From NCBI RefSeq assembly GCF_030388245.1, contig NZ_CP098360.1, positions 1,386,501-1,450,500 of the forward strand: a stretch of DNA of 64,000 nt, given 5' to 3'. The notes under the pieces were generated by a model. That model was not told the origin of the DNA and searched no databases. It saw only the letters and a program-made list of their open reading frames with translations. Positions within the stretch are counted from its first letter, which is position 1. Each line of letters starts with the position of its first letter. A program made the position numbers and the translations under genes. Positions 22,053 through 30,830 of this stretch are shown here, piece by piece. The DNA is from Paracoccus sp. TOH (GTDB taxonomy: Bacteria; Pseudomonadota; Alphaproteobacteria; Rhodobacterales; Rhodobacteraceae).

Positions 22053-22402
22053 TGCGTCTTCCCCTGATCCTGACCGCCGCCGCGCTGGCCCTTTCGGGCT
22101 GCGTGGTGCAGAATCCCGGCATGGCACCCGCCCCCGGGCCGGTTCCGCCGATCGCCACCCCGGCGCCCGATGCGGCCGTCCGCTCCTCGGCCCGGGTGGT
22201 CGTGAACCGCGAGATGGCCCGGCGCCTGCCCGGCGCCAATGTCGCGCCCTATACCGATTGCGTGATGCAGAACGCGACCACGGCCGAACTGGCCGGCATC
22301 GCCGACAGCGCCAATGCCAGCGGCGCCGTCGCGGCCATCGTCGGCCGTCCGGCGACCTCGCAATGCATCGCCGGCGCCGCCGCCGCGGCCAAGCGGGCGT
22401 GA
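22052..22402 (+). CDS. Small lipoprotein between sdhA and sdhB (first)
   Basis: This 116-residue protein has a signal peptide with lipobox LSGC (Cys18), then an Ala/Pro-rich linker and a small domain with two cysteines (YTDCVMQNAT and TSQCIAGAA). I do not recognise a family. Its start and stop overlap both neighbours as TGATG, so it is translated with sdhA and the next gene. An envelope role alongside respiration is only inferred from position. Confidence 0.75.
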   Translation: MRLPLILTAAALALSGCVVQNPGMAPAPGPVPPIATPAPDAAVRSSARVVVNREMARRLPGANVAPYTDCVMQNATTAELAGIADSANASGAVAAIVGRPATSQCIAGAAAAAKRA

Positions 22403-22716
22403 TGCCGGGGGCGCGGCGCGTTCTGATGGCTTTGGCCCCGGCGATGCTGGGCCTGGCCGCCTGCGCGCCGCTGCCCGTCGACCAGGCCGAGCGCATCTGC
22501 CGCGACAGCGCGCGCGACGCGCTTGGCCCCCGGACCCGGGCCGGCTTCGGCGTCGGCTCCGAAGGCGTGCGGGGCGACTTCATCGAGGTCGGCATCTCGT
22601 CCGACTATGTCATGGGTCGCGATCCGTCGCAGATTTTCCAGGAATGCGTGCAGCGCCGCTCGGGCCAGATGCCGACGCGGCCGCTCTACGAACAACCCGG
22701 CTGGAGGGCGCGCTGA
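22402..22716 (+). CDS. Small lipoprotein between sdhA and sdhB (second)
   Basis: This 104-residue protein has a signal peptide ending in the lipobox LAAC followed by APLPVDQAERICRDSARDALGPRTR and GFGVGSEG, with two further cysteines that could pair (ICRD and QECVQRR). The family is unknown to me. Its start overlaps the previous stop (TGATG). Sixty-nine bases separate it from sdhB, whose own ribosome site is AGGAG. Confidence 0.75.
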   Translation: MPGARRVLMALAPAMLGLAACAPLPVDQAERICRDSARDALGPRTRAGFGVGSEGVRGDFIEVGISSDYVMGRDPSQIFQECVQRRSGQMPTRPLYEQPGWRAR

Positions 22717-22785
22717 CGCCCCGGCCCAAGCCCACCGCATGACGGGCCGTCGCAAGGCGGCGCTCTGACCACCAGGAGTTACCCA

Positions 22786-23568
22786 ATGGTCCAACTTACC
22801 CTTCCCAAGAACAGCCGCATGCGGGTCGGCAAGACCTGGCCGAAGCCGGCGGGCGCCAAGAATGTCCGCCGCTTCAATATCTATCGCTGGGACCCGGATA
22901 CCGGGGAAAACCCGCGCATCGACACCTATTTCATCGACCTGGACACATGCGGGCCGATGGTGCTGGACGCGCTGATCAAGATCAAGAACGAGATCGACCC
23001 GACCCTGACCTTCCGCCGCTCCTGCCGCGAGGGGATCTGCGGTTCCTGCGCGATGAACATCGACGGCGGCAACCACCTCGCCTGCATCTTCGGCATCGAC
23101 GAGGTCAAGGGCAAGGATGTGAACATCTATCCGCTGCCGCATATGCCGGTGGTCAAGGACCTGGTGCCGGACCTGACGCATTTCTATGCCCAGCACGCCT
23201 CGGTCCAGCCCTATCTGATCACCGAGACGCCGACCCCGGACAAGGAATGGCGCCAGTCGATCGAGGACCGCAAGAAGCTGGACGGTCTCTATGAATGCGT
23301 GATGTGCGCCTCGTGCTCGACCGCCTGCCCGAGCTACTGGTGGAACGGCGACCGCTATCTGGGCCCGGCGGCCTTGCTGCACGCCTATCGCTGGATCATC
23401 GACTCGCGCGACGAGGCCACGGGCGAGCGGCTGGACGCGCTCGAAGACCCGTTCAAGCTCTACCGCTGCCACACGATCATGAATTGCACCAATACCTGCC
23501 CCAAGGGCCTGAACCCGGCCAAGGCCATCGCCTCGATCAAGCATATGATGGTGGATCGGATCGTCTGA
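22786..23568 (+). CDS. sdhB: Succinate dehydrogenase iron-sulfur subunit
   Basis: This 260-residue subunit carries electrons from FAD to quinone. Three cluster motifs are complete: the [2Fe-2S] CREGICGSC with a later cysteine in HLAC, the [4Fe-4S] [12 protein letters not shown], and the [3Fe-4S]/[4Fe-4S] ligands in [17 protein letters not shown]. It is the last structural sdh gene and is followed by a hairpin terminator. Confidence 0.97.
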   Translation: MVQLTLPKNSRMRVGKTWPKPAGAKNVRRFNIYRWDPDTGENPRIDTYFIDLDTCGPMVLDALIKIKNEIDPTLTFRRSCREGICGSCAMNIDGGNHLACIFGIDEVKGKDVNIYPLPHMPVVKDLVPDLTHFYAQHASVQPYLITETPTPDKEWRQSIEDRKKLDGLYECVMCASCSTACPSYWWNGDRYLGPAALLHAYRWIIDSRDEATGERLDALEDPFKLYRCHTIMNCTNTCPKGLNPAKAIASIKHMMVDRIV

Positions 23569-23611
23569 TCTGCAGGCCGGTCATGGCCGGTATGCCATGA
23601 CATACCGATTG

Positions 23612-23659
23612 ACGCCGCGTCGCAGAACTGGATTTTTCTGCGTCGCGGCGTTATCTTTT
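23612..23659 (+). terminator. Terminator of the sdh operon
   Basis: A 16-bp stem with one mismatch (ACGCCGCGTCGCAGAA with TTCTGCGTCGCGGCGT) and an 8-base loop is followed by TATCTTTT. It lies 43 bp after the sdhB stop. A smaller perfect palindrome (TCATGGC...GCCATGA, 23581-23600) precedes it. Confidence 0.75.
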
Positions 23660-23696
23660 CGGCGGGGAGAGCACAATGCGACCCGGAGATTCCCAG

Positions 23697-23858
23697 ATGA
23701 CATCCCAAGCCGAAACCCGGAAACCGACCGCCAACCTGACCATGCTGAAACCGGCCAAGGCCGAGAGCCGTGCCGCCCTGGCCGTTCTCGAGCAGATGTA
23801 TGGCTATTTCAGCTTCGACCCGCTGCCGCTTGAAGCCGACATTCGCCGCGCCGCCTGA
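23697..23858 (+). CDS. Small conserved-looking protein downstream of sdhB
   Basis: This 53-residue polypeptide has a basic N-terminal half (ANLTMLKPAKAESRAALAVLEQMYGYFSF) and a compact helical pattern; no known domain is visible. Its composition and codon use fit a real gene, it has its own GGAG site, and an intrinsic terminator follows its stop. An ATG at 23676 with a GGGGAGAG site would add seven residues. Confidence 0.6.
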   Translation: MTSQAETRKPTANLTMLKPAKAESRAALAVLEQMYGYFSFDPLPLEADIRRAA

Positions 23859-23894
23859 GGCCCGGTCACCCGCCCGCGTCTCGCGGGCCTTCCG

Positions 23895-23925
23895 GCGCGG
23901 CTTCCCGGCCGCGCTTTTGTTTTTT
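23895..23925 (+). terminator. Intrinsic terminator after the small gene
   Basis: A 7-bp stem (GCGCGGC with GCCGCGC) is followed directly by TTTTGTTTTTT, a strong plus-strand terminator. It ends the small downstream gene's transcript. Confidence 0.85.
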
Positions 23926-23988
23926 GGGTATTTGGACAACAGAGAAGCCGGCAAGGCGGCGCCTCGCTTCTCTGTTGTCCAAATACCC
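23926..23988. repeat. Perfect 23-bp inverted repeat related to an intergenic AAATACCC element
   Basis: Two perfect 23-bp arms (23926-23948 and 23966-23988) flank a 17-base spacer. Each arm carries CCAAATACCC in inverted orientation. Single related elements with CCAAATACCC or GACAAATACCC lie near 28791, 58311 and 59791, each next to a gene end. No U tract follows on either strand, so it is not a standard terminator. Confidence 0.7.
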
Positions 23989-24040
23989 ATGGGGCAGCGC
24001 GCGCTTGCGCTGCCGTGGACGCGCGCATAGCATCCGCGCC

Positions 24041-24877
24041 ATGATCCGAACCATTCCCGAAGACGCCGCCGAGCGCCGAGCCGTCCGCCCGGTCATCTGT
24101 TATCCGAACCACACGCTTCCCGACCCGGACCTGCTCGGTTTGCAGGCGGTGCGCCTGACCGCCCGCAAATCCGGCGAATGCCTGGTGCCGCCGCGCGAGG
24201 CGCGCTGTTTCCATGTCCCGGCCGGGCATTTCTTCCGCATCACCAGCGTCGAGGGGCCGCAGGTCGGCGATCTGAACCTGTGGTCCGCCGCCGATCCGCG
24301 CGAGCGGTTCTATTCCGGCAAGACCCGGGCGCTGCATGGCACGCATCTGACGCGCGGCGACCGCATGTGGTCGAACTTTCCCAACCTGCGCCCGCTGGCC
24401 ACCGTGACCGAGGACACGCTGGAATGGTACGGCATCGACGAATATGGCGGCTCGGTCCATGACGTGATCGGCACGCGCTGCGATCCCTATACCCATCGCC
24501 TGCTGCACGGGCAGGATTACCACCATTGCTGCCATTCCAACCTGGTCAACGCGCTGATGGCCGAACTGGGTCTGCCGCGCGCCGAGGCCGAGCCGCTGGT
24601 GCATGACGTGCTGAACGTCTTCATGTGCACCGGATTCACCCGCGACACCGGGCAGTATTTCATGAAGGCGAGCCCGGTGCGCCCCGGCGACCATATCGAG
24701 TTCTTCGCCGAGATCGACCTGATCGGCGGGCTGTCCGCCTGTCCGGGCGGCGATTGCGGCAGCGAGCATTCCAGCGACGCCGCCGCCTGCCATCCGCTGC
24801 TGGTCGAGATCTTCGCGCCGGCCCGGCCCGCGGCGCGCGCGCAGCCCCGCCCCAGCGGCTATCGCTGGCCCGAGTAG
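24041..24877 (+). CDS. DUF1989 / urea carboxylase-associated family protein
   Basis: This 278-residue protein has the DUF1989 pattern: VPPREARCFHVPAGHFFRI, QVGDLNLW, THLTRGDRMWSN, and a cysteine/histidine-rich block DYHHCCHSNLVNAL followed by SACPGGDCGSEHS, which could hold a metal. Relatives lie beside urea amidolyase genes or act on N-carbamoyl compounds; here no such partner adjoins. The ATG at 24041 has only a weak ribosome site, but coding similarity starts close after it. Confidence 0.82.
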   Translation: MIRTIPEDAAERRAVRPVICYPNHTLPDPDLLGLQAVRLTARKSGECLVPPREARCFHVPAGHFFRITSVEGPQVGDLNLWSAADPRERFYSGKTRALHGTHLTRGDRMWSNFPNLRPLATVTEDTLEWYGIDEYGGSVHDVIGTRCDPYTHRLLHGQDYHHCCHSNLVNALMAELGLPRAEAEPLVHDVLNVFMCTGFTRDTGQYFMKASPVRPGDHIEFFAEIDLIGGLSACPGGDCGSEHSSDAAACHPLLVEIFAPARPAARAQPRPSGYRWPE

Positions 24878-24966
24878 CGTTTCGGCCATGCGCCCGAAGG
24901 GCTGCAGCGGCTTGATCCCGCGCATGTCCGGGCGCAAAGCCCGCAGCGGCTTGCGCCGGAAACGCG

Positions 24967-25659
24967 TCAGAGCGTGATCGGCCGCATCACCTCGGGCTCG
25001 ATCACCTGCACGCCGGGCAGGCCGGCCTTCAGCGGTTCGGCATCCTGCGCCAGCAGCGGGAAGGTCCGGTAGTGGCAGGGGATCACGGTCTTGAAGTCGA
25101 AATATTTCCGCGCCGCCCAGGCCGCGCGTTCCATGTCCATGGTGAAATGCCCGCCGGCGCAGAGAATGCCGATATCGGGCCGATGGTATTCGCCCATCCA
25201 TTCCATGTCGGCCATGATGTCGGTATCGCCCGAGACATAGATCACATGCCCTTCGCCGGCGATCATGTAGCCGGATTCGTGACCGGCATAGACCGGCCCC
25301 TCGTTGCCGTCGAAGGACGAGCTATGGCTGGCATTGACCATCGTCACCTTGGCGCCGCCCAGATCGACGGTGCCGCCCTTGTTGAAGCCGATGCCCTCGA
25401 TGTCCTGATGCGTCTGCCAGGTGTTGATCAGGTCGTAGATGCCGACCACCGGGATCTTCAGCTCGCGCGCGATCGACAGCGTGTCTCCGGTATGGTCGCC
25501 ATGGCCATGAGTCAGCAGGACATGGGTGGCGCCGCGGATCGCCTCGTCCCGCCTGTCCTCGGGGAACATCGGGTTGCCGGAGAGCCAGGGGTCGATCAGG
25601 ATCACCGCCTGTTCGATCTCCAGCCGGAAGCCGGAATGGCCAAGCCAGGTCAGTTTCAT
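24967..25659 (-). CDS. UPF0173 metal-dependent hydrolase (metallo-beta-lactamase fold)
   Basis: This 230-residue protein starts MKLTWLGHSGFRLE and has the metal-binding THGHGDHTGD, GHESGYMI, and YVSGDTDIMADM. The family resembles UlaG lactonases but its substrate is usually unknown. GGAGCC precedes the ATG at 25659. It is divergent from gatC and downstream of the convergent DUF1989 gene. Confidence 0.88.
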   Translation of the reverse strand: MKLTWLGHSGFRLEIEQAVILIDPWLSGNPMFPEDRRDEAIRGATHVLLTHGHGDHTGDTLSIARELKIPVVGIYDLINTWQTHQDIEGIGFNKGGTVDLGGAKVTMVNASHSSSFDGNEGPVYAGHESGYMIAGEGHVIYVSGDTDIMADMEWMGEYHRPDIGILCAGGHFTMDMERAAWAARKYFDFKTVIPCHYRTFPLLAQDAEPLKAGLPGVQVIEPEVMRPITL

Positions 25660-25800
25660 CGGAAGGCTCCTTTGCTTGCGTTGCCGCATCCTGCCAAGCC
25701 GGGCGGCGGGCGTAAAGTTCCGCCGCAAGTTCCGCCCGCGCGGTGCTTGCCCCGCCCCGGCCGCCCCGGTAAAACCCGGCGCAAGCGAAAGGAGCCTCTC

Positions 25801-26088
25801 ATGGCGATCACCGAGGACGAAGCCCGCAAGGTCGCGCATCTGGCGCGGATTGCGGTCAAGGACGCCGACCTGCCCGCGCTGGCGCAGGAGCTGAACGGCA
25901 TCCTGCATTTCATGGAACAGCTGAACGAGGTCGATGTCGAAGGCGTGGAGCCGATGACCGGCGTCGAACCGATGCGCCTCAAGCGCCGCCAGGACGTCGT
26001 CACCGATGGCGAGATGCAGGAGCTGATCCTGAAGAACGCGCCCGATGCGCGCGAGGGCTTCTTTGCCGTGCCGAAGGTGGTGGAATGA
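25801..26088 (+). CDS. gatC: Asp/Glu-tRNA amidotransferase subunit C
   Basis: This 95-residue protein begins [19 protein letters not shown] and has the [16 protein letters not shown] core of GatC, which stabilises GatA-GatB. The complex converts mischarged Glu-tRNA(Gln) or Asp-tRNA(Asn) to the correct amide. GGAGCC precedes the ATG, and the stop overlaps gatA as ATGA. No gatB is in the window. Confidence 0.96.
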   Translation: MAITEDEARKVAHLARIAVKDADLPALAQELNGILHFMEQLNEVDVEGVEPMTGVEPMRLKRRQDVVTDGEMQELILKNAPDAREGFFAVPKVVE

Positions 26089-27566
26089 GCGATCTGAACA
26101 AACTGACCATCTCGGCCGCCCGCGACGGGTTGCGCAAGGCCGAGTTCACCAGCGCCGAGCTGACCGAAGCCTGTCTGGGCGCCATCGAGGCGGCGGGCGC
26201 GCTGAACGCCTATTCCCACAAGACCCCGGAAAAGGCGCGCCAGATGGCTGAGGCGGCCGACAAGCGCATCGCGGCCGGCGAGGCGCCGGCCATGTGCGGC
26301 ATCCCGCTGGGCATCAAGGACCTGTTCTGCACCAGGGCAGTGCCCTCGCAGGCGGCCAGCCGGATCCTCGAAGGCTTCCTGCCGCAATATGAATCGACGG
26401 TGACGCAGAATCTGTGGGATGCGGGCGCGGTGATGCTGGGCAAGCTCAGCATGGACGAATTCGCCATGGGATCCTCGAACGAAAGCGCCTGCTACGGCCC
26501 GGTGGTGAACCCGTGGAAGGTGGACGAACGCCGGCTGACGCCGGGCGGCTCCTCGGGCGGTTCGGCGGCGGCGGTGGCCGCCGACCTGTGCCTGGCCGCG
26601 ACCGGCACCGATACCGGCGGCTCGATCCGCCAGCCGGCGGCCTTCACCGGCACGGTGGGGCTGAAGCCGACCTATGGCCGGGTCAGCCGCTGGGGGGTGA
26701 TCGCCTTCGCCAGCTCGCTGGACCAGGCCGGGCCGATGACGAAATCGGTGCGCGACGCCGCGATCATGCTGGGCGCCATGGCCTCGGTCGATCCCAAGGA
26801 TTCGACCAGCGCCGAGCGCGCGGTGCCCGATTACGAGGCGGCGCTGACCGGCGACATCCGCGGCAAGCGCATCGGCATTCCGCGCGAATACCGCATGGAG
26901 GGCATGTCTGAGGAGATCGACGCGCTGTGGCACCAGGCGGCCGAGATGCTGCGCGATGCCGGCGCGGAAGTTGTAGATATCAGCCTGCCGCATACAAGAT
27001 ATGCGCTTCCGGCCTATTATGTCATCGCCCCGGCCGAGGCTTCCTCGAACCTGGCGCGCTATGACGGGGTGCGCTACGGCCGCCGCGCGAAGCTGGGTGC
27101 CGGCGACGGCGTCGTCGAGATGTATGAAAAGACCCGTGCCGAAGGCTTCGGCCCCGAGGTGCAGCGCCGGGTGATGATCGGCACCTATGTGCTGTCGGCG
27201 GGCTTCTACGACGCCTATTACAACCGCGCCCGCAAGGTGCGGGCGCTGATCAAGCGCGACTTCGACCAGGCCTATGCCGAGGGCATCGACGCGATCCTGA
27301 CCCCGGCCACCCCCAGCGCCGCCTTCGGCCTGGGCGAGATGGCGGGCAAGGATCCGGTCGAGATGTATCTGAACGACGTCTTCACCGTGACCGTGAACCT
27401 TGCCGGGCTGCCGGGCATCTCGGTGCCGGTGGGGCTGGACAAGCAGGGCCTGCCGCTGGGCATGCAGCTGATCGGCCGCCCCTGGGACGAGGGCAACCTG
27501 TTGAACCTTGCGCAGGCCCTCGAATCTGCGGCAGGCTTCACGGCGAAACCCTCGCGCTGGTGGTGA
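26085..27566 (+). CDS. gatA: Asp/Glu-tRNA amidotransferase subunit A
   Basis: This 493-residue amidase hydrolyses glutamine to supply ammonia to GatB. The Ser-cisSer-Lys triad is visible: the lysine in [11 protein letters not shown], the cis-serine in [14 protein letters not shown], and the nucleophile in [13 protein letters not shown]. Length and order after gatC match the family. Confidence 0.97.
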   Translation: MSDLNKLTISAARDGLRKAEFTSAELTEACLGAIEAAGALNAYSHKTPEKARQMAEAADKRIAAGEAPAMCGIPLGIKDLFCTRAVPSQAASRILEGFLPQYESTVTQNLWDAGAVMLGKLSMDEFAMGSSNESACYGPVVNPWKVDERRLTPGGSSGGSAAAVAADLCLAATGTDTGGSIRQPAAFTGTVGLKPTYGRVSRWGVIAFASSLDQAGPMTKSVRDAAIMLGAMASVDPKDSTSAERAVPDYEAALTGDIRGKRIGIPREYRMEGMSEEIDALWHQAAEMLRDAGAEVVDISLPHTRYALPAYYVIAPAEASSNLARYDGVRYGRRAKLGAGDGVVEMYEKTRAEGFGPEVQRRVMIGTYVLSAGFYDAYYNRARKVRALIKRDFDQAYAEGIDAILTPATPSAAFGLGEMAGKDPVEMYLNDVFTVTVNLAGLPGISVPVGLDKQGLPLGMQLIGRPWDEGNLLNLAQALESAAGFTAKPSRWW

Positions 27567-27589
27567 CCGGCTTCAAACGGGAGAGACCG

Positions 27590-28159
27590 ATGCGGAACCT
27601 GGCGATCCTGGGCCTTGCCCCGCTGCTGGCGCTGGCGGCCTGCGGCGAGAATACCGGCTGGAACCCGAATTACAGCGCCATGCACAATGGCTCGCGCTAT
27701 GCCGAATACCTTCAGCAGCGCGAGATCGCGCTGCAGGGCAGGGGACCGGTGCCGGCGGCAATTCCCGTGCAATTGCCGGTGCAGGCGCCGACCGCCGCCG
27801 ATATCGCCGGCACGCCGGCGAAACGGGCGGGGACGACGACCGTGCGCGCCCCGGCCCCCGCGGCGGTTCCGGCCAATGCGCAGGTCGCCGCCACCGGCCC
27901 CTATCCCGGCTCGACCCCGGTGCTGGTGCGTTACGCGCATCAGGAAACCCAGGCGCGGGGCACGCGGAAATATCAGCGCAGCGGTGGCTCCGAATCGGCG
28001 GCGGCGCGGACTTGCCGCGGCTATGCCGGCGCCGATGCGGCGCAGACCGCCTTCATCGCGGCGGGCGGGCCGGTGATCGACCCGCGCGGACTGGACCCCG
28101 ACGGCGACGGCTTCGTCTGCGGCTGGGATCCGCGCCCCTTCCGCCAGCCCCGGCTTTGA
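27590..28159 (+). CDS. Excalibur-domain lipoprotein
   Basis: This 189-residue protein has a signal peptide with lipobox LAAC, a Pro/Ala-rich middle, and a C-terminal Excalibur-like calcium-binding motif, GLDPDGDGFVCGWDPRPF, with paired cysteines (ARTCRGY and FVCGW). It is likely anchored in the envelope. GAGAG precedes the ATG at 27590. Its stop overlaps the TTG start proposed for the amidase gene next to it. Confidence 0.82.
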   Translation: MRNLAILGLAPLLALAACGENTGWNPNYSAMHNGSRYAEYLQQREIALQGRGPVPAAIPVQLPVQAPTAADIAGTPAKRAGTTTVRAPAPAAVPANAQVAATGPYPGSTPVLVRYAHQETQARGTRKYQRSGGSESAAARTCRGYAGADAAQTAFIAAGGPVIDPRGLDPDGDGFVCGWDPRPFRQPRL

Positions 28160-28950
28160 GCCTTTCGCCCAATCACGGCGACCGGCGCGGGCAGGTTCCG
28201 TCGCTGGTGGTGATCCATTACACCGGCATGGCGGACGCGGTCTCGGCCCGCGCCCGGCTCTGCGATCCCGGGGCCGAGGTCAGCGCGCATTGGCTGATCC
28301 ACGAGGATGGCCGGACCGAGCCGCTGGTGCCCGAGCCGCGCCGTGCCTGGCATGCCGGGGCCGGATCCTGGCAGGGGCGCGAGGACGTGAATTCGCGCAG
28401 CATCGGCATCGAGCTGGCCAATCCCGGCGACCGACCCTTCCCCGAGCCGCAAATGGCGGCGCTGGAGGCGCTGTTGCGCGGCATCATGGCGCGCTGGCCG
28501 ATCGGGCCCGCCGGCGTGATCGCGCATTCCGACCTGGCGCCGGGCCGCAAGATCGACCCCGGCCCGCGCTTCGACTGGCGGCGGCTGGCCTTGCAGCGGC
28601 TGGCGCTCTGGCCGGACGGCGCGGCCGAAGACCGGCCGCTGGCCGATAGCCTGACCCGCATCGGCTATCCCGAACACCCGGCGCGGCTCGCCGCCTTCCG
28701 CCTGCGCTTCCGCCCCTGGGCCTGCGGCCCCGAGGACGCCACCGATCGCCGGCTGGCCGCGGCGCTGGCCGACCATCCGCTTCTTCGTTGCCGAAATACC
28801 CCGCAGGGGAAGGCCGCCGCGCCAGCGGCGGACGGGGGACGCGCAGTCCTTTGCACCGTCATTCCCGTTCCTGCCTTCATCTGCAAATATACAGTTGTTT
28901 TTGCTTCATTTCTTTCAATGTCGTTGCGCATCATCTTTCGCCGCCTCTGA
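28156..28950 (+). CDS. AmpD-like N-acetylmuramoyl-L-alanine amidase, 3' end altered by prophage
   Basis: This 264-residue frame encodes an Amidase_2 (PGRP-like) zinc amidase that cuts the amide between muramic acid or anhydromuropeptide and the peptide. SLVVIHYTGM gives the first zinc histidine, then HWLIHEDG and GIELANPG, and IAHSDLAPGRKIDPGP holds the second histidine and aspartate. I place the start at TTG 28156, overlapping the previous stop, because it is the only start upstream of VVIHYTG in frame. Past 28849 the frame runs into phage DNA, which adds about 33 residues (hydrophobic, rich in Val/Phe); the native end should differ. Confidence 0.8.
   Translation: MSLSPNHGDRRGQVPSLVVIHYTGMADAVSARARLCDPGAEVSAHWLIHEDGRTEPLVPEPRRAWHAGAGSWQGREDVNSRSIGIELANPGDRPFPEPQMAALEALLRGIMARWPIGPAGVIAHSDLAPGRKIDPGPRFDWRRLALQRLALWPDGAAEDRPLADSLTRIGYPEHPARLAAFRLRFRPWACGPEDATDRRLAAALADHPLLRCRNTPQGKAAAPAADGGRAVLCTVIPVPAFICKYTVVFASFLSMSLRIIFRRL
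28839..28849. repeat. attL core
   Basis: ACGCGCAGTCC matches attR at 46927 exactly. It lies inside the amidase frame. Splicing the two flanks at this core gives, in frame, a short native C-terminus with a TAG overlapping the rlmJ stop, which supports this as the integration site. Confidence 0.65.
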
Positions 28951-28977
28951 CCTGTAGCCCACAGCGTGAGCCCACTT

Positions 28978-30027
28978 TCATGTTTCGTTTTTGTTTCGTT
29001 CGCGCTTGGTCTGCGCGCTGCGGGACAGCTTCTTCTTGTCAGCGAGCCTTCGGTAGTAGGCGACCGTCTTGGCCGACTGTCCCGTCACCGCTTGGATCTC
29101 CGCATCGCCAGCACCGCCTTCGGCCAACTCGATGCAGGCGAGCTTGCGCAGGCCGTGCAGGGTGTATTCCTGCGCCGCATCGCCCAGCGTCTTGCGCCAG
29201 GTCCTGAATGCCTTCTCAACAGAATCGTAACCCTTCCCCTCGGTCAGGTTCTTCGCCACCAGATGGGTGCCCTGCTTGCGCAGAGAGGCCACGAAAGCCC
29301 GTAGCCGGGGCGGGCAATACACCTCGAACCGATCCTTGCCCTTCTCGTCCCAAACCCACATCCATTCGCCCGAGAAATCGTCGTAGCGCATCATGATGGC
29401 AGCGTTGGGGCGCTGGCCGGTGCCAAGGATCAGTTCACAGGCCACCCGCACGTCATGGGGCGCCTCGGCCAGCTTCCCGACCAGCCATTCAGGCCAGGGC
29501 AGGAATTCTCGGGTGGTGCCGTAAAGCTCCAGCCCTTCTGCGGGGTTTTCTCCCAGCGGCCAGTCGAGCTTGTTCTTGGCATAGTTCCACAGCAGGCGAA
29601 TGACCTGCAAATGATGATCGGCCTTCCGAGGTGTGGCCGACAACTTGTCGTGGAGCGCACGGACATGCGCGCGGGTGGTCTGGCGAACATCCTTGTCGGC
29701 GTTCTTCTCTAGCAGCGCATCCATCGTGCGGCGATAGCTGCGCTTCGTGCCATCGCTTAGACGATTCTGCACCCTAGGGTCGGAACGCCATGCAATGACC
29801 AGCGCTCGCCAGCTGGTGGCCGGTGCCGGGGGCTTCTGCCGGGGATGCTGCCCGCGCTCGCACAGCCAATACAGACGGTCCAGCTCGGCCAGATCACCTT
29901 TCCAGTCCAGAGTAACGACACGCTCCCGGCGTTTGCCGTTCTCGGTCCACGTAATGCGATGGCGGGGCGTATCAACGCCCCGCACGTTCTTCCATTCCAA
30001 GCGCGGCTTTTCCGGTCGGCGCGTCAC
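28978..30027 (-). CDS. int: Tyrosine recombinase (phage integrase)
   Basis: This 349-residue integrase has an N-terminal Arm-binding-like region, a SAM-like core-binding domain (about residues 70-155) and the catalytic domain. Catalytic residues seen are Arg206 in GTGQRPNAA, His291 and Arg294 in HGLRK, and Tyr324 or Tyr325 in VAYYRRLADKK. The second histidine-type position appears as Gln in VTGQS. The start is GTG, overlapping the excisionase-like stop by four bases. It lies 28 bp inside the gene boundary and about 130 bp from attL. Confidence 0.93.
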   Translation of the reverse strand: MTRRPEKPRLEWKNVRGVDTPRHRITWTENGKRRERVVTLDWKGDLAELDRLYWLCERGQHPRQKPPAPATSWRALVIAWRSDPRVQNRLSDGTKRSYRRTMDALLEKNADKDVRQTTRAHVRALHDKLSATPRKADHHLQVIRLLWNYAKNKLDWPLGENPAEGLELYGTTREFLPWPEWLVGKLAEAPHDVRVACELILGTGQRPNAAIMMRYDDFSGEWMWVWDEKGKDRFEVYCPPRLRAFVASLRKQGTHLVAKNLTEGKGYDSVEKAFRTWRKTLGDAAQEYTLHGLRKLACIELAEGGAGDAEIQAVTGQSAKTVAYYRRLADKKKLSRSAQTKRERNKNET

Positions 30028-30233
30028 AGCTCAAGCCCTCCATCCGGTCGCGCCAGCCTGCCGGCCCGCAGGTTGCGCAGATGATCGGTTTCCCAGCGCA
30101 TCACACCAGGGGCTATTTCCTCGCCCCTGGGCAGGTGTCCGGCTTTGACCAACTCTCGGAACTCTGCCGGCTTCATATCCAGCAGCGCTGCAGCCGTCTT
30201 TTCCGACGCGAGGAAGGGTGTAAGAGATTTCAT
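30024..30233 (-). CDS. Excisionase-like small DNA-binding protein
   Basis: This 69-residue protein has a winged-helix-like pattern: EKTAAALLDMKPAEFRELVKAGHLPRGEEIAPGVMRWETDHLRNL, as in AlpA/Xis-type proteins that help or direct excision. It is coupled to the integrase by a GTGA overlap. GGGAGG precedes the ATG at 30233. A regulator role is also possible. Confidence 0.75.
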   Translation of the reverse strand: MKSLTPFLASEKTAAALLDMKPAEFRELVKAGHLPRGEEIAPGVMRWETDHLRNLRAGRLARPDGGLEL

Positions 30234-30235
30234 AT

Positions 30236-30355
30236 CTATACCTCCCTGCGCCGCAACGGTTCGCCACGCCGCCATGCCGTCGCCGGCTCAAACAGGTAAT
30301 TCAGATTGAACCCAAGGCGAACCGCCGCGCGAGCAATGATCACGCGGAGAGGCAT
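30236..30355 (-). CDS. Possible 39-residue phage peptide
   Basis: A short frame starting MPLRVIIARAAVRLGFNLN overlaps the previous gene's end by 16 bp and ends three bases before the excisionase-like start, containing that gene's ribosome site. Tight packing suggests a real gene; nothing about function is visible, and no homology can be claimed. Confidence 0.35.
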   Translation of the reverse strand: MPLRVIIARAAVRLGFNLNYLFEPATAWRRGEPLRRREV

Positions 30356-30630
30356 TCCGAACCCTCCTCGCTAGTTGCCGGCTTGTCGCGCCAGATGCCG
30401 CGCTTAGCCTCACGCTGCAACGCATCCACGCCGGCATAAGCTCGCACCACGCAGGCGTTCAGGATTTCCAGCACCGTCGCCACCTCATTGGCAATGCGCT
30501 CGGCATTGTTTCCGTCCGCATCCATGAGGGCACAATGGGCAGCCGAGAGCAGGTCCAGCATGCGGTCAAGGATCGACGTAGCATTGTCAGCCGGATCATC
30601 CCTGCAAAGCAGATCAGCAAAATCCCTCAT
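30340..30630 (-). CDS. Hypothetical phage early protein
   Basis: This 96-residue protein has a helical, acidic N-terminal half (MRDFADLLCRDDPADNATSILDRML) and a basic end. I do not recognise a family. Its ATG overlaps the stop of the previous gene as ATGA, so it belongs to a coupled run of small early genes toward the integrase. Confidence 0.6.
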   Translation of the reverse strand: MRDFADLLCRDDPADNATSILDRMLDLLSAAHCALMDADGNNAERIANEVATVLEILNACVVRAYAGVDALQREAKRGIWRDKPATSEEGSECLSA

Positions 30631-30830
30631 GCCGCCACCTCGAACCGTTGGGGCGTATCGAGGCCATGCGCGATAGCGCTGGTGATCGAGGAAAGCGTTT
30701 GTGCGATCTCCATGCTGGTTTCCCGAAATTCGGCATCGTCCGCCAGCGCGTTCAGCGCATCGGCCAGCGCCTGCGCCTTCACCGCAAAGGAGTGCAGGCG
30801 GGCGAGGTGGGCTTCCAGAGCCGGGCTCAT
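30627..30830 (-). CDS. Hypothetical phage early protein
   Basis: This 67-residue protein is nearly all helix with heptad-like leucines and alanines (LHSFAVKAQALADALNALADDA), so it may form a small coiled coil. Both ends overlap neighbouring genes by four bases (ATGA). No function is recognised. Confidence 0.6.
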   Translation of the reverse strand: MSPALEAHLARLHSFAVKAQALADALNALADDAEFRETSMEIAQTLSSITSAIAHGLDTPQRFEVAA

